The notes: generated from the sequence alone by a model not told the origin. Shown: positions 45,330 to 58,158, counted from the first letter of the stretch. The stretch is 64,000 bases of DNA from Marsupella aquatica (GCA_973895155.1 OZ316893.1:20212001-20276000), one strand, 5' to 3'. A program made the numbers and translations.

Positions 45330-46115
45330 ATGGAAGTATGATTGCTGGAGAGGCACTGATGTGGGGGTTGTCACATTCTTTGTAACCATTTCATTGATAT
45401 TCGCGATTTGATGGATACCTGTGCTGGTCATGTTATTCAAGGGGCATTGAGAAAGTCCCAATGGATAGTCTTCTGTTTCTTTTGACTTATCAGTTTCCAA
45501 TGTCAGTACACATTGTCTAGTAAGTCTGCTACCTAAATGTCTCTGTCAAGGAAAGTCAGAGGAGCATTAATCATTGGCTCGATAAAAATGTATGCAGGTT
45601 GCAATATCCAGAGCATTCAACTATATCTGATTGGCATTGGTAATACCATCTATTGAATCATTGGTAGCAGATTCTACTTTGGATGACAAAAGAGACAGGG
45701 CTTTTGGTTGCCTTGGTATGGTAGTGCCGGTTTTTTAATTGCAATCCCATCGGCCAAAAACAACTATATTGGGTGTGGCTGGATGCAGAATGGCATTTCA
45801 TTTGTGGCTTTCTTGAGTGGATTAGTTGGTGTCCTTGTTTACATCTACGCAGTTGATCCTAACTACTCCACAACCAAAGCTGCTTTGTTGTAAGCCTCTG
45901 CAACTGGATCGGTTTCTTGGCACTGCACTGCAAACTTCACAATTCTCATTCTGAAGTATTAGGAATCTCTTTTCTGGGAAGAAGTTATTAGATATTAGTA
46001 CAAATCTAATTTTATAGAACTGCTGAAGACCCGAGAGAAACTCGCAAGAATGAAATCTTGATGCAAACTGTGAGACCTCAACAGACCTTTGCATAACCGA
46101 ATTAGTGCATCATGG
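45330..46115 (+). pseudogene. MFS transporter fragment, copy 2
   Basis: It corresponds to about 28700-29440 of the MFS pseudogene. It contains the end of the first exon, its intron, and the exon reading IESLVADSTLDDKRDRAFGC in changed frames, then FVAFLSGLVGVLVYIYAVDP. That last stretch is missing from the 28-kb copy. Many substitutions and frameshifts make it non-functional. Confidence 0.75.
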
Positions 46116-46129
46116 GCTCTGAACAATGA

Positions 46130-46905
46130 TATTTATTGGACACACTTTCAGTTATCTTGTTTTATTAGAATTGTTTGTTACATATTTTTATGTTAATCTA
46201 GTCTATACTATGCATTTAGTATATATTTTGCTGAATTTAGACATTTCCTCTAACCCCTTTAATTTTTTCAATGTCTTATTTTTTATTGAATATGCTAGAC
46301 TTCTATTAATGTTATGACACCTTATCTCTTATTCCCCTGTTCCTAATTTATAATTTATTTGTGATACATGCACTTCTCCTTCTTTTCATGAGCATTCATT
46401 GATAAGGTCCAACTCTCCAAACTCAACCAGGCAACTAGGTTACAAAGATGCATTGTACCTTACATCTCTATTGTTTAGAAAAATTCCAGGCTTATGGTTT
46501 ATAGGTCAAAAGGTGTCAACTAATCAAAGAGCCCCTAAACTTACTTACTTCGCTTTCAATCACATCACAAAATACTATATCTATAAGGTACACTCACTTG
46601 ACTTGTACATTCACCAATAGAGTATTGTATATCTCTGCACTTTAATGATATGCTTTTTCTTCCCTTTACTTTTTTATAATAATTGTTTCAATATTCTTGA
46701 ATAGGATACAAGAGCTTGTACCCGTTTCATAAATTAACTACATTAGAGAGCCAATGCTCTACATAAGGTAGACTAGACTTTGTTATGAATAAGTTAAAAT
46801 AGGTGTCTTCTTAGAACAGGCCAGCTACATGGCAAAAAGTTTTGGATTACAAATTTGGTAGTACATAAGTTTGGTAATATTAACTTCTTAGTAGTTTAGG
46901 GTTAT
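46130..46905 (+). repeat. Long direct repeat, copy 2
   Basis: The partner of 43175-43935. It lies between the two partial MFS fragments. The order repeat, MFS fragment, repeat, MFS fragment suggests one ancestral tandem duplication of a unit of about 1.5 kb. Confidence 0.85.
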
Positions 46906-47605
46906 TTGCTTCTTTAGACTTATCTGTTTCCAAGGTAAGTATACATTGTCTACTCTGCTACCTAAATGTCTCTGGCAAGGAAAGCCAGAGGAGCATTAAT
47001 CACTGGCTTGATAAAAATGATGCAGGTTGCAATATCCAGACCATTCAACAACATCGGATTGGCAATGGTAGTACCATCTATTGAATCGATGGTAGCAGAT
47101 TCTACGTGGATGACAAAAGAGGCAGGGCTTTTGGTTGCCTTGGTATGGCAGTGCCAGTTTTGTAATTGCAGTCCTACTGGCCAAAAACAACTATATTGAG
47201 TGTGGCTGGATGCAGAATGGCATTTCATTTGGTGGCTTTCTTGAGTGGAATAGTTGGTGTCATTGTTTACATCTACGCAGTTGATCCTAACTACTCCACA
47301 ACCGAAGCTGCGCGTGCTGTAAGCTTCCCCAACTAGATTGGTTTCTTTGCACTGCACTGCAAACTTCACAAATCTAATTTTAAGGAACTGCTGAAAACCC
47401 AGAGAAAGTTGCAAGAACTAAATCTTGATGCAAACTGTGAGACCTCAACAGACCTTTGCTAACCTAACTAATGCATCGTAGCTAAAACAACGATGTACTA
47501 GGACTGTACACAGAAGATCAGGTGTGAGGCCATGATCCTTCGGAGGGTCGCATGATAGTTAGGGACCTCTTTAAGTCATAGAACCATGCTCATCATGAAA
47601 CTCAG
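46905..47605 (+). pseudogene. MFS transporter fragment, copy 3
   Basis: It aligns with 45480-46115 and with 28860-29545. It retains QVAISRPFNNIGLAMVVPSI, SMVADST and GIVGVIVYIYAVDPNYSTTE in a broken frame. Similarity to the 28-kb copy runs on through the untranslated-looking stretch ending CATGCTCATCATGA. Confidence 0.75.
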
Positions 47606-48130
47606 GATACATACTCAGGATAATCAATCTATTTAATGCAACAAGGAAGTATTTAATGCAACAAGGAAGTTGAGTCGAATTGCATTAGGATTTAGGAGCG
47701 TGAAAGACTGATGAAATTGGACGACAGGACGATGGAAATCAGCACAATTGATTATGCCGACTGAATCACATATCGTGAAGTATTGGGGTATTAAGATTGG
47801 TTACCATGTATAAAGATTGGCGACTACGGAACTCCACTGAGCTGTGGCGCTCCAGCACAAGCAAGCATAGCTCGGGAAACGGCACAGTTCTGCCTTCCAG
47901 AACAAGAGACAAACACCAGGGCAGGAATGAGTGCCCCTATCAAGGTCCGCACCCAGGCATCTCTTTGCAGTCAGAGTCGCTCGCAGTGATGATCTTTCTG
48001 CTGTCATCCACCTTCAGTACACCTTAACATAGAAGTTGGGGGTTTACATGGAAATAGAAGCAACAAGGGTTGGCGTTCAATCAGTCCCTGTTCCTTCCCG
48101 TTCCAGCACCGTTCAACTACGTCCTCGGGA
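47606..48130. other. Upstream region of the CEP131-like gene
   Basis: A small open stretch near 47840-47942 ends AGTGCCCCTATCAAG|GT and could be an untranslated or first coding exon, but it cannot be proven. A short direct duplication (TATTTAATGCAACAAGGAAGT) lies near 47628-47668. Confidence 0.35.
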
Positions 48131-51100
48131 GTGACCGACGTTAGTAACCTATGTCCAAGGATTCCACACATCCTAGCTGAAATCATTTTAGATGTCTGTA
48201 CACGGATACAGATCTCCGAGATTGATCGTTGGGTATGCACAGTCCATGAAGCCTGTGGAAAAGCCATCCTCCTGAAAATCATAAATTTGATCCTGTTGTG
48301 GGGCGCTGTTGTGGGGCGCCATGCTGAGGACAAGATCTCAGAGTATATCAAGTTTTATTCAAATTTTTCGAATGGCTTGATTACAAACTGTTTTGTTCCT
48401 GCAGCTGAGCCAAAACTGTATCATAATTCGTTACAAGCGAGGGGACAGCTGAGAAACGAAAATGCTGCTTCCTCAAGTGACGCTCTCGAGCCTTCTGTCC
48501 GCGGCAAAGTTTCGCCATACTGTACAATTGGTAGGCGGTGCAGGGGCACCTCGTCTTCATGGAACAGTCGCCTGCCTTCTGGTGACTCCGATGTCACTAC
48601 TGGGACTAGTGGCGCGAGAGCCAATCTTTGGGCTGAGGAGGATTTCTGCCAGCAACTTGCTGCCGAAGGACAAGAAACCCCTCGAAGTGTGGAGTCTGAA
48701 GGTCCAACAACGCCTCGAAGACATGAATTTATAGGTCAAACGGAAGCAACTATTCTGCTTCCAATTACAGTAAAAGACATTGCAGTCCATCCAGAGTTAG
48801 AGGATGCTCAAGAAGGAGCCACGTGTGATGGGAACGACTTTACTCTCGTTGAGTGGGATAGCACACAAAAATCTAGCAAGGCCAGGCATGTGCAATGGCA
48901 GGTTCGTGTTGCATTCAACACATTAACTTTAATCTCCGTACTAAATCACACTCATTATTGCCTGGTCAACAGGGAGAGGAGAGGACGCTACGGTCTATCA
49001 CAGTTAGACATTTTTCAACATGGTATCAAACTACTTTTGTTCTCCAAAGATGTTTCTCCCCCTATGCTTTATAGGAGACCGGTCACCAAATTGAAGTGAT
49101 GAATCTGCAGGTGCCACAAACACAATCGCCCTGTAACAATTCATCAACAGACCTAGCACACGATGAATCAACCAGGGCAGAATGCGATGCGTTAGACCTT
49201 GAAGCCGTCCAGGGTCAAAACAGGGAGGCGAAGTGGACACCAAGTAAAGATGAAGACTGCCAGGAAGAGATGACTGTAGCTATTGAACGGAAGTTTGCTC
49301 GACCATTGAATAAATTCAGCATCGGGGGTCCTCTTCACTCATTGGCATCTCTCACACAGTTGGAATTTAGTAAGATGGACAGTCCAAGAGCGGCTACCCG
49401 GGATCCCCAACAAGAATATGAACAGAACGGTCAAGAAGGAGAACAGTTGGAAGCACTGCTAGTTGAGAGCTTGGATCCATACAATGCCGGACCATTTTTG
49501 CCTGAAAAACCAGGCATTAAGACGCAATTCCCAGCAACCGAGAGCCATGCTTCTTCTTGCATATTTAAATCAGAAGGACACCGTATATTAATGAGAGCTA
49601 ATGTAACGTATGAACCAGTGGTGAAAGAACCACCGATTGCGACGAGTAAACCTGTAACCATGAGGAAGAAAATCAAAATGAAAGCACCAACTCCTAAGCT
49701 GAGTTCAAGAGCTAAAAGGCCGACCCCAAACGCGAACGGTGCTGAAGACTTCTCTGTAATTCAAGAAGATGAGCAGCTCAGAGATGAGAACAGGCAGGAA
49801 GAAAAGTGTTCTAGGGATGGCTGCATAACAATAGATGCAGCAGATGTTCAGTCCCTCCGAGGTGAGGTCAGAGAAGAGAACAGGCAGAAAGAAAAGTCCT
49901 CTACTGATGACCTCATAGTAGTAGATGCACAAGATGTTCAGTCCCTCCGAGGTGATAAAAAGATAGTAAAAGATGAAGTTCCAGAAGATGAGAAAATTCT
50001 AACAATGCACAGTCTACAGCCCAACACTTGCATTGTGACACACTGCGAACATAGCATCGACGTACCGGAACTTCAGGATCCACCTAACAGAAGACGATGG
50101 CCCAAGGTCTCGCCTTCTTTCGCTTCAATTTCCAACAGAAACCACACGCAGAGATCCTCAACATCCTCAACTTGTGAGTCTCTCCAGGAAGAAAGGGTAC
50201 CGAACGGTTTACACCTCACAAACCCTGCAGAAAATTGTGACTCAGGTGCTCTTGAAAGTGAAGATGTGGTCAGAGGGGAGGCTATAAGTCCTTCATCGAC
50301 AAATGCCATCGAGAGAATGACTAATAATGGACTCGGCTCTGTGGAGGCCGCAGAGGATATTAACAGTCGGCAATTGAAAGATGGATCTGACCAGGCCAGC
50401 GAGCAGCAGAACCTTAGCTCAAAAGCTGCCGTAGTCTTCAAAACTGGGCTCAGGATATCTATACCACCGGCTTCGGTCAGGGAGATTTCTATCAACTCTG
50501 CCTCGAAAGAGCATTACCAAACACTTCCAGATTCGAAGCAACAACAAGGCGAAGACGGTGAAATACAAATGTTCAGCGACAAGCTCCACTCCAACTTGGA
50601 GATCCCACCATCGCACGGACCATCGCCAACAACTTACGATTCGTATAGAGCCCAAAGTTCAGAGCACCAAGAAGAAGCTAGAGCGAGCCCAACCTTGCAT
50701 GAATTCAATTCATGCACGCCGGAAACAACTGTCCCTGGTCTTGCGAATGTGAGCCCCGAAGCTCTAGACTGTCCTCATGCCATTCCCCAAGGAGAACGGG
50801 AGGACCTTTCGGATGAGAGTTGTTCGCGCGCAGATATTGTGAGCAATGCGAACAATGCGGCACTTGATTCTCCAGCTTTATCTCTTGCTACGAACAGTCC
50901 ACAGCAGCCGAAGCGGATAACTGAAGGGAGGTTAACATTTGGGAGAGGAGTGTGGACTCCTACCCCTCGTCATGAAGAAAAATATGCCGAGCGAGCCTCC
51001 CTTTCCTCTCAAAAGCTTTGCAACATCCTCTCTTACTTGGGACATGTGGAGGAATCGAATCTGCAAGAAAATTACAACATTCTTCAGAAGACCAAGCCGA

Positions 51101-54100
51101 CGTGCTACAGCCCGTCTAGTACTCGATCTCCGAGAACTGTGCTGGAAAATGATGACAGTGTCTCCTTGGCAGACTCTACTTTCACAACCACCCTCACCGC
51201 TATGTCCAACCGGTCTGCTATCGACTCCAACGCAAACTCTAGAGATGGAGACGGGCATAAAAAGTCGACAGTCTCGTTATTCGAAGGCGTCCGTAAGAAG
51301 ATACAGCACTACAAGGATAGGATCACAGGACAAGAGTCGCAAAATGCCCAGCTTATCAGGGAGTTGGAAAGCGTCACTGCAGACAAAGAGAGAGTCTTGT
51401 CCTTGTGAGTTCTCTAAAAAGCAGATTACCACTATGAAAGTAACCATTGCCTGTTTAAGTGATCAAAAGAAGAGATCCGCACACTGAGAGCTGTTGCGAA
51501 TGCCTCACAGAAAAACAAATATCTTCACCATATCATTCGCTCAGCTCTCGAATGCCGGGATTACCTCTGTTCTTACTGGTCGATCACATAGAACGGAATA
51601 GCTGAAAGTCTGGAAAAGCTATCGTGTGATGGAAAACAGTACAAAGAAACCTCGCAGTGGAAGGTGTGGTGCCCTACACCATGACAGCCAGTACTCTTCA
51701 AAGTTCGCCCCTAACCGAGGAAATTCCCGGGTTGCTGTACCTACTCTTTTTCATTACACAGTCCGGTTCTTCAGAGAGACTCTTGAGAAGCCATAACCCA
51801 GATATTACGTAATGCACTTCGTATCACTACTTTCACGCTTTCTTTATCACCTTGAGGTAAAGTGTTGAGAGCGACGCGCCTTAATTATACGTAAAAACGA
51901 TCTCCATGTTTTTAGATTCTCTGCCGGAATTCCTAATCAAACAAAAATGTTGCTTGTCTCTCAATCCTGGGCAGAGAAAGAGACAAGTTCGGAAAAGAAC
52001 TAGAGATACGGGCAAATGAGTACAAAACAGCAATCCAGCACCACCTCGCCTTGAATGAGAAGATGATCAAGGACAAGGAAGCTCTTTCGGAAAAGTGCTG
52101 TAATCTCGCTGGAATTCTTAGCACTGCAGAGTCTAAGGTATGAAGAAAAGCAATTGTGAAGTCATCTTATCTCGGTGTCTCCATAACAAATTGCGCCAAT
52201 CAAGAAAACCTCCAACTGGATGGACAATATAACCTACTTGCAAAATACAGAGCGTCGGTATTAAGTTCAACGCAGTCTATAATCCGCAAATTTTCATTTC
52301 TATCTTGCACAGTTTGAGGAGAAGCTGAAGGTTTTTCAAGACCGGGCTGCACAGGATTTGAAAAAGGTGCAAAAACTCTCCTCGACGAGAAATCCATATG
52401 AAGAACAAAACCTGACATCATTGTCGATGTAAATCTAAATGAAGATTGTCTTATAAAACCAAGTTCAATAGATTTGATTGATTCATTAACTTAAATGCCT
52501 CTGAGGTAGGCTGATCATAGGAAGTACAATTCTCTTGGAATTACTGCTCGTCTAAGCCACGTTACAAAATAATCTCCCTCAAATAATCTTTGCTATATCC
52601 ACTTCTTGTGCATGCAGCAAAAGGAGCTTTGGATTGCAGGAGAGAAACCACGACGGGAAGCGTGGAAGGAAAAAAAGCTGAAGGAAATCAAAGAAATTAC
52701 GATTAAAGGCCTTGAGCCACACATCGAAAGCATCGTTGAAGTAGGCTGCTCGGCATTTTGTCTTTCACGTTCGTCATACCTGATTCTTCTAAGACGCAGA
52801 CTGAGAGCAAAAGATGATCTGACTTCTTCGCAGGCTGAGAGCAAAAGCTGATCTGACTGCCTCCAGCAATTATCGCAATTTGTAGTGGTGAAGCGGCAAG
52901 TTAGGACGTCTTGGCTCGTTCCTAGCGCACGGAACACTCGACTCTCGGCTTGTCCTGGTTGCTGGTTGTCTTGTCACAACTGTTGAACTTAGCAGGCATT
53001 GTCAGAATTTGTTTCTAAGTGACTGTCTGAGATTCCTCAGACAACTTAATTAACCTGGTGTTCGTGGGATGACAGAAGCACAAGCAAGAGATGCAGAAGC
53101 TAGAAACACGTTGTGCAGACGAAAAACAGAAGCGACTTGAACTCCAGGTTATCCAACACAGACAAGAAATGTCCGAGCTACGTGAACGCCTTTTGAAGGT
53201 ACATACATTGTCTCGCAAACAGGTTGACATTGAAATCAAGTTTCCTGTGTACAGCGTGCACGTGTTCAACCACTGTAACCGCCTGAATTGACCATCTGAA
53301 TACATGCAAGCTCAATGGTCTACTTTGCAGGACCAAGATGACTTATTGGTCTGAATACATGCGAACTCAATGGTCTAATTCGCAGGACCGAGATGACTTA
53401 TTGGAGAAGGAGAGAATGGCGGCGCTTCAGAGGATGAACGAGCTCGCGGAAAAGTAAGTTCAGTGAACACATGTGTCGTTTCGTCATAAGAAAATAGATC
53501 GAGAGCTCTCCGAATGTACGAAAGGTCCACTTGTTAACATCGTTAGGATTCCGTACAGCGTTTTGTGAATAATTTGGAGAGGCATAGTCAAGAGTTTGCC
53601 AAAGATCACTCATAACCTACGCCAAAGTTAGCAGGTCAGCTTAAAAAATAATTTGCTCAATGCACGGACGAGCTTCAACAGACAGATCAATAGAACTCCA
53701 AGCAAAACTTCTTGCCCTACTCCCATGTTAATCAGTGGGTGACTTTTACTTGTGGACTGGTGATGTACGTCAGGTATGAGCAACAATCGATGCAGCTTCG
53801 CATGCGAGTTTCTGGTGATATGGCTACAGAGTTGGAGAGGCTAGAAGAGAGCCGACGGAAGGACAAGTACGAAGCTCATGAACTCCTGTCGAAATTCCAA
53901 AGAGAGGCAACTGAAAGGTATTATATCTATTCGTTAAACTATCGTTCAAGAAAATCTTTCATTCGCGTTGAAGCTGGTGTTTGAAATGTGTCGTTAGAAT
54001 GACAACGAAGGTCTCGAATGTCGTAATCTCAACCGGTTTTACTACCTGTTGTGGCTCTCTACTCTGTAAATTCGTAGGGTTTATAAAGTCCATAAACAGA

Positions 54101-56514
54101 AAATACTGGATCTCTCTGACACTTATAGAAAGACTGTAAGCTCTTGAACGGGTGAATTTTGCAGAGAAAATACTCTCAGGAAAGGGCTTGAAAATGCTAT
54201 GCAGGATGCTGTTTCGAAGCGAGACGCAGAGATTGTCAAATTGAAGAAGGAATGGCAAAAAGCTTTGGATGAAAAGTTGCAAGAGGAGATGCAACTCAAA
54301 GAAAGAGAGCTTCAGGCTAGGTGAGATGACTATCTCATCGCAGCCTCAACAAATGCTCTACATTCGCCGTGTTATCCTCGAAATCCACACCTCTATGCAC
54401 TTAATACAGGTACCGTCACAGCTTTTGTGAAAACCAATGTCATTTCTCTCATTCACTTACCATCTGCGATACAATTTCCTTGTTCCTGTAAGCACGCATT
54501 TTTTAACACAAAGCTGTTGATAAATTGTACTCCGAATCATCCACCTGTTTGAACCTGCTCACTCGAAAACATCGCAGGCGTTGTATTCACAAATATATAA
54601 CCTGTCCATCCTAACGATACTATCTGAAAACAGGTGCACGAAAGAACGAGATGAACAAATTGAGATGATAATTGAGAGGATGGATATGGAGAAGGATGAA
54701 GCAGTCACTCGACAGGAGCAAGATTTGCTCGTCAAAGTTGAACGTCTCATGGAGGAAAAATTGGAATTCATGAAAAGAATGAAGGAGGTCGAGTCCAAAT
54801 GTGCCACCCTCTGTCAGCTTTCTCTAGAGGTATCAAATTTCAAACTTCGGACCCTTCCGCACTCAATGCCCCAGCCGGAAAAACGTTCATTGATGTGTAC
54901 TCAGAAGATTGTGTATCCAAATTCCTCCTCGCAGAATGGCATCATAATATTGTTACAAGAGCCTGTCCAATTGATGAGTCAGAGGGGATTCACTCCTAGC
55001 TAGTGAAGAAATTCTTACGATTCTCCAATGCTACTCTTCGCTAGAGGATTCGTATGCCAGTGCAAATCTGGATGAGTGAAGCTCGGAGCGTTAAAACTGA
55101 ACATGGAGCTTTTCTTCAAATGTTGTAACTTCTTCGACGAGAGACCGATAACGCTAAGATTATTGAGAGTGTGAGGGTACAGCACGACACCAGAAGACAT
55201 AATTTCTTGTTTCTTCCTTGCGCCAGACAAACTAAGCACGGAGAGATTGCTATCATTCGGAATGTGGTGACTCCTAATTCACTTCTGGAAGTGTTGAGAG
55301 AGAGTCTGAAAGTAAGTAGCCACTATGCAAGAACAACCGACCAGGACTTGCCCTTTGTTAGTAGACCTCCTGTCGTACCTGGTCCTTAGCCAGCCATATT
55401 AGTGGATAATGTCAACAGGCGAAGCAAAAGGCGGAAATGGAGTTGGATAACAGAGACTTGCAAATTGAGTCAATGGAGAGAGAGCTTGGATCCCACTCTG
55501 CTATGATTGAGCAGCTTAAAGCACAGGTCGGTTCCTTTCCCTCCCTAGAATTACAGTACAATGATAGTCACCTGCAACTGCATAAGGACAGATATATGCT
55601 ATTGCTCATGCAGTCCAGATGGGAAGGCTTTCAAACCTTTCATACCATCGAATTTGTGGTTGTCTCATTTTCTGTAATACGGTGAGGATGTAGGGTGGAA
55701 GCAGAAAAATCCACTTGCCTAATGGCAGAACATGCCCGGACAAGAAGTCTAACTTTGTGATGTCCTCCATCATTCATCAGATCAATCAGGAGAAAAGCAA
55801 ACTGACGCAACAGGAAGAGCGTTTAGAGAATCGGATAAAGAAGGAGAAGGAACATGTCCAGTTCGCGCTTGCTGATGTTGAAAGGTGCAATGCTGAGGCT
55901 CAACGAATGCGGGCACGGAAGGTAAAGTGCCTGCTAATAAGAGCTTCCGTTTCTCGTTTACTTCATGAAATTCGTTAGAAAACGCAGTCATCCCCAAATG
56001 TCTTTACAAAACCCCGAGCGGGCCCCGTGTCTGGGGTGGGGGTGCGGAAGAAACTGCTACAGTGGAAGCCAACATCTCTGATTAGTATATGGAGTTTAAG
56101 CGGACACTAGGATGTAGTTAATCGACTTCAACACCCCGAGATCTTGGTAGTCAGCTTACATGTTCTTTCTCTGGCAAGGGCAAGATGAAGACCCGCATTC
56201 AGGATCGCATTTTGTTCATCCCCCGGTTCATCCCCGGGTTCATCCTGGGTGCTCGAGTCTGTGAGACCATTTCCACTGAGGAGTGAGCCGTGAACACTCT
56301 TTCTCTCTTAAAGATTTACAAGGAATTGAACTCTTCTGCAAGAACTGGCACATCTAAATCGCCACGGCTTATGCAGGTCGAGGAGCTGGCAGAAGTGGAA
56401 GCACACGTAAGGCAGGCGATTGATAACAAGGATCTGGTAATAGCTGGACTGATGGAACAGCTAATGTCTGCCAAGGAGCAGATACGCCACACAGAACAGC
56501 TCCTTGCATCATGA
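48131..56514 (+). CDS. CEP131: CEP131/AZI1-like centriolar coiled-coil protein
   Basis: Exons consistent in phase: ?-48901, 49111-51404, 51975-52137, 52313-52366, 52618-52740, 53076-53198, 53386-53453, 53774-53917, 54165-54320, 54634-54829, 55237-55311 (acceptor uncertain), 55419-55526, 55781-55921, 56377-56514. From 49111 this gives about 1260 residues. The first 765 are polar and apparently disordered; the rest is coiled coil. Blocks matching animal CEP131 in order are ERDKFGKELEIRANEYKTAI with LSEKC, then IKEITIKGLEPHIESIVE, KHKQEMQKLE, ERDEQIEMIIERMDMEKDEA, and the C-terminal VEAHVRQAIDNKD...TEQLLAS. CEP131 acts at centriolar satellites and the ciliary base. A plant copy is expected to serve sperm basal bodies (inference). 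The 48131 ATG is only the first in frame; an acceptor CTGCAG|CTGAGCC near 48405 may open the true first visible exon. No stop or frameshift interrupts the chosen exons. Confidence 0.82.
49780..49956 (+). repeat. In-frame tandem repeat inside CEP131-like exon 2
   Basis: Two adjacent units of about 30 codons share EENRQKEKSS or ENRQEEKCSR, then a variable D-x-IxxDAxDVQSLRG core. The DNA copies are clearly related (GATGTTCAGTCCCTCCGAGG in both). It lies in the disordered N-terminal half. Confidence 0.85.
53293..53404. repeat. Tandem duplication spanning a 3' splice site of the CEP131-like gene
   Basis: A unit of about 56 bp occurs twice: TCTGAATACATGC, CTCAATGGTCTA, GCAGGACC and AGATGACTTATTGG. 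The second copy contains the acceptor of the exon at 53386; the first carries a duplicate acceptor at about 53330. Use of the first acceptor would run DQDDLLV into a TGA, so the downstream site must be the working one. Confidence 0.85.
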
Positions 56515-57238
56515 TAATAATAAATGTGTTTCTGAGGTTCTCATATTTTGTACCTCATCATTAGTTCCCATTCCTCCCAAACACCAAAAATACGAGCACA
56601 GTTGAGCAATGTCCCATCCATCAGAATATATCTCACGAAAAGTGTTCCGCTGACAGCATTCCTCTGATGGCATTCTCGAGCAGGCTCCGAAAGCAAAACT
56701 AGATGAGCGCCTATCAATGAAACTCATCGATTGCGATTTCCATTCTCATTCGCAGGCCCGAGTCTACAATTTGCAAACTCATTTGAGACTGAGTGCCATT
56801 CTAGCTGAGGTAGCTATTCTGAGTCCTAACAACACAGTGAACCAATTCGCACAAAACTGAAATGATCCTTCCGTCCCATAAAACCTGTCCGCACAAAGAC
56901 TCAAATGATCCTTATATTTCCACCGACCTCCATCTCATGTACCTGTCCGCACAAAACTCAAAATAATACTCCTCCATTTGTCTCTGCTAACATTCTTCTA
57001 CGGCCAATCGTCTCCAGCGAATCCGGTAAGATGCAATCCAAACAACCACTGAGGAACAAAGAAAAACTATCTACACGCTCAGACCGCAACTGCCGACCTT
57101 GACCTCAACTCACAGAAGTATAATAGTAAATCATCCATCTTACAGATCTCCGCTGTATAATTATATTTCTTCACAATCAACACTCGACCACCTGCGCCGA
57201 ATGCAAATGCGATTCCCATCAACTTCGGATTCCTTTTC
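56515..57238. other. Intergenic region between convergent ends
   Basis: It holds the 3' flank of the CEP131-like gene. A degenerate repeat around CCGCACAAAACTCAAATGATCC occurs near 56850-56965. No gene is recognised. Confidence 0.5.
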
Positions 57239-57374
57239 TTAGTTTACTTTGGCACGGACCTTTTTCTTCCGAGGAAAATCCTGATGTGGCGTCACACTGG
57301 CGAATGCTGCAGCGCGATTGTCCTCCATAGCCACCCGTCGCGTCGGAGTGTCCTGACGCCTCGAGCTTCCCGTG
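57239..57374 (-). CDS. Possible terminal exon of an unrecognised gene
   Basis: After a good acceptor (TCTTTTCAG| at 57375 on the minus strand) the frame reads TGSSRRQDTPTRRVAMEDNR then AAAFASVTPHQDFPRKKKVR and AKVN before TAA at 57239. The basic tail KKKVRAKVN suggests a nuclear protein. Codon use and composition look genuine, but no upstream exon was found to the right, where simple repeats and mobile fragments follow. It could be the last exon of a gene disrupted by insertions, or chance. Confidence 0.35.
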
Positions 57375-57466
57375 CTGAAAAGAACAAAAGCACTCACACA
57401 GAACAGAACAGTGAAGTATCCAAAAAGTTCCAACGATTCTCAAGTTCAGGGACAATAATAAGAAAG

Positions 57467-57493
57467 AGTATATATATATATATATATATATAC
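57467..57493. repeat. (AT)n microsatellite
   Basis: About twelve AT dinucleotides. Confidence 0.95.
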
Positions 57494-58158
57494 CTCACCA
57501 AACGACAAGAACGCGCGCCAACCGGGAGACATCACACAGTCAAAAGACCCAATCAAGGGAGAGAAAAGTGAAAGATCCCAAGACGACCAAAGAGGGCCCA
57601 ACAAGCCAAGCCAAGGAGTCCCCCACAACAACTAAAAGAAAGAGCGTTTTATGCAAGGCTGTACAGGCCAGTGGGATACAACTGATGGAGATGAGAGTGG
57701 AGTATATCAGAGTGCCCAAGGGCAAAAAACCTCCAAACCCAGAGAGACAAGAGAGAAGTGGAGTCTAAGTTTCTAGAATGAAACCTCTAGACACATACTC
57801 TAGGTCCCACCAAACTTAATGTATAGGTAATGACTGTTTAGTATGGGGTGTGGGGTTACTAGTCTGTAACCTGTGACCAGAAAGTGAGGAAATGCTGACC
57901 GGCAGCAGACAGGAAATTTTCCGAGCTTTGTGTGAACAGGTGTCGGACTAGAACCTCAGTCCAAACCGTCGTTATCATACATAATACTTGCCCAGAAAAT
58001 GATTACCAGACAAGACTTTCTAGGCATAGGGTTATGGAAATGGTGGCACCTAGTAGAAAAGGTTACACACCGGTAACCTTTCTTCCTGTCAGGAATTACG
58101 TGGATGAAAGAAAGATTGGATATCATGTATGTCAAAATGATGATCATGCATGATAATT
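57494..58158. other. No gene recognised
   Basis: Open frames such as 57568-57768 and 57932-58153 have no recognisable domain. Confidence 0.45.

Noticed and set aside
48462-48734. 90-aa open frame overlapping CEP131-like exon 1
   Set aside because: The other frame continues in phase into exon 2 across a good intron, so this is a shadow.
50073-50655. Minus-strand open frames across CEP131-like exon 2
   Set aside because: Antisense to a 2.3-kb open exon joined in phase to the coiled-coil exons.
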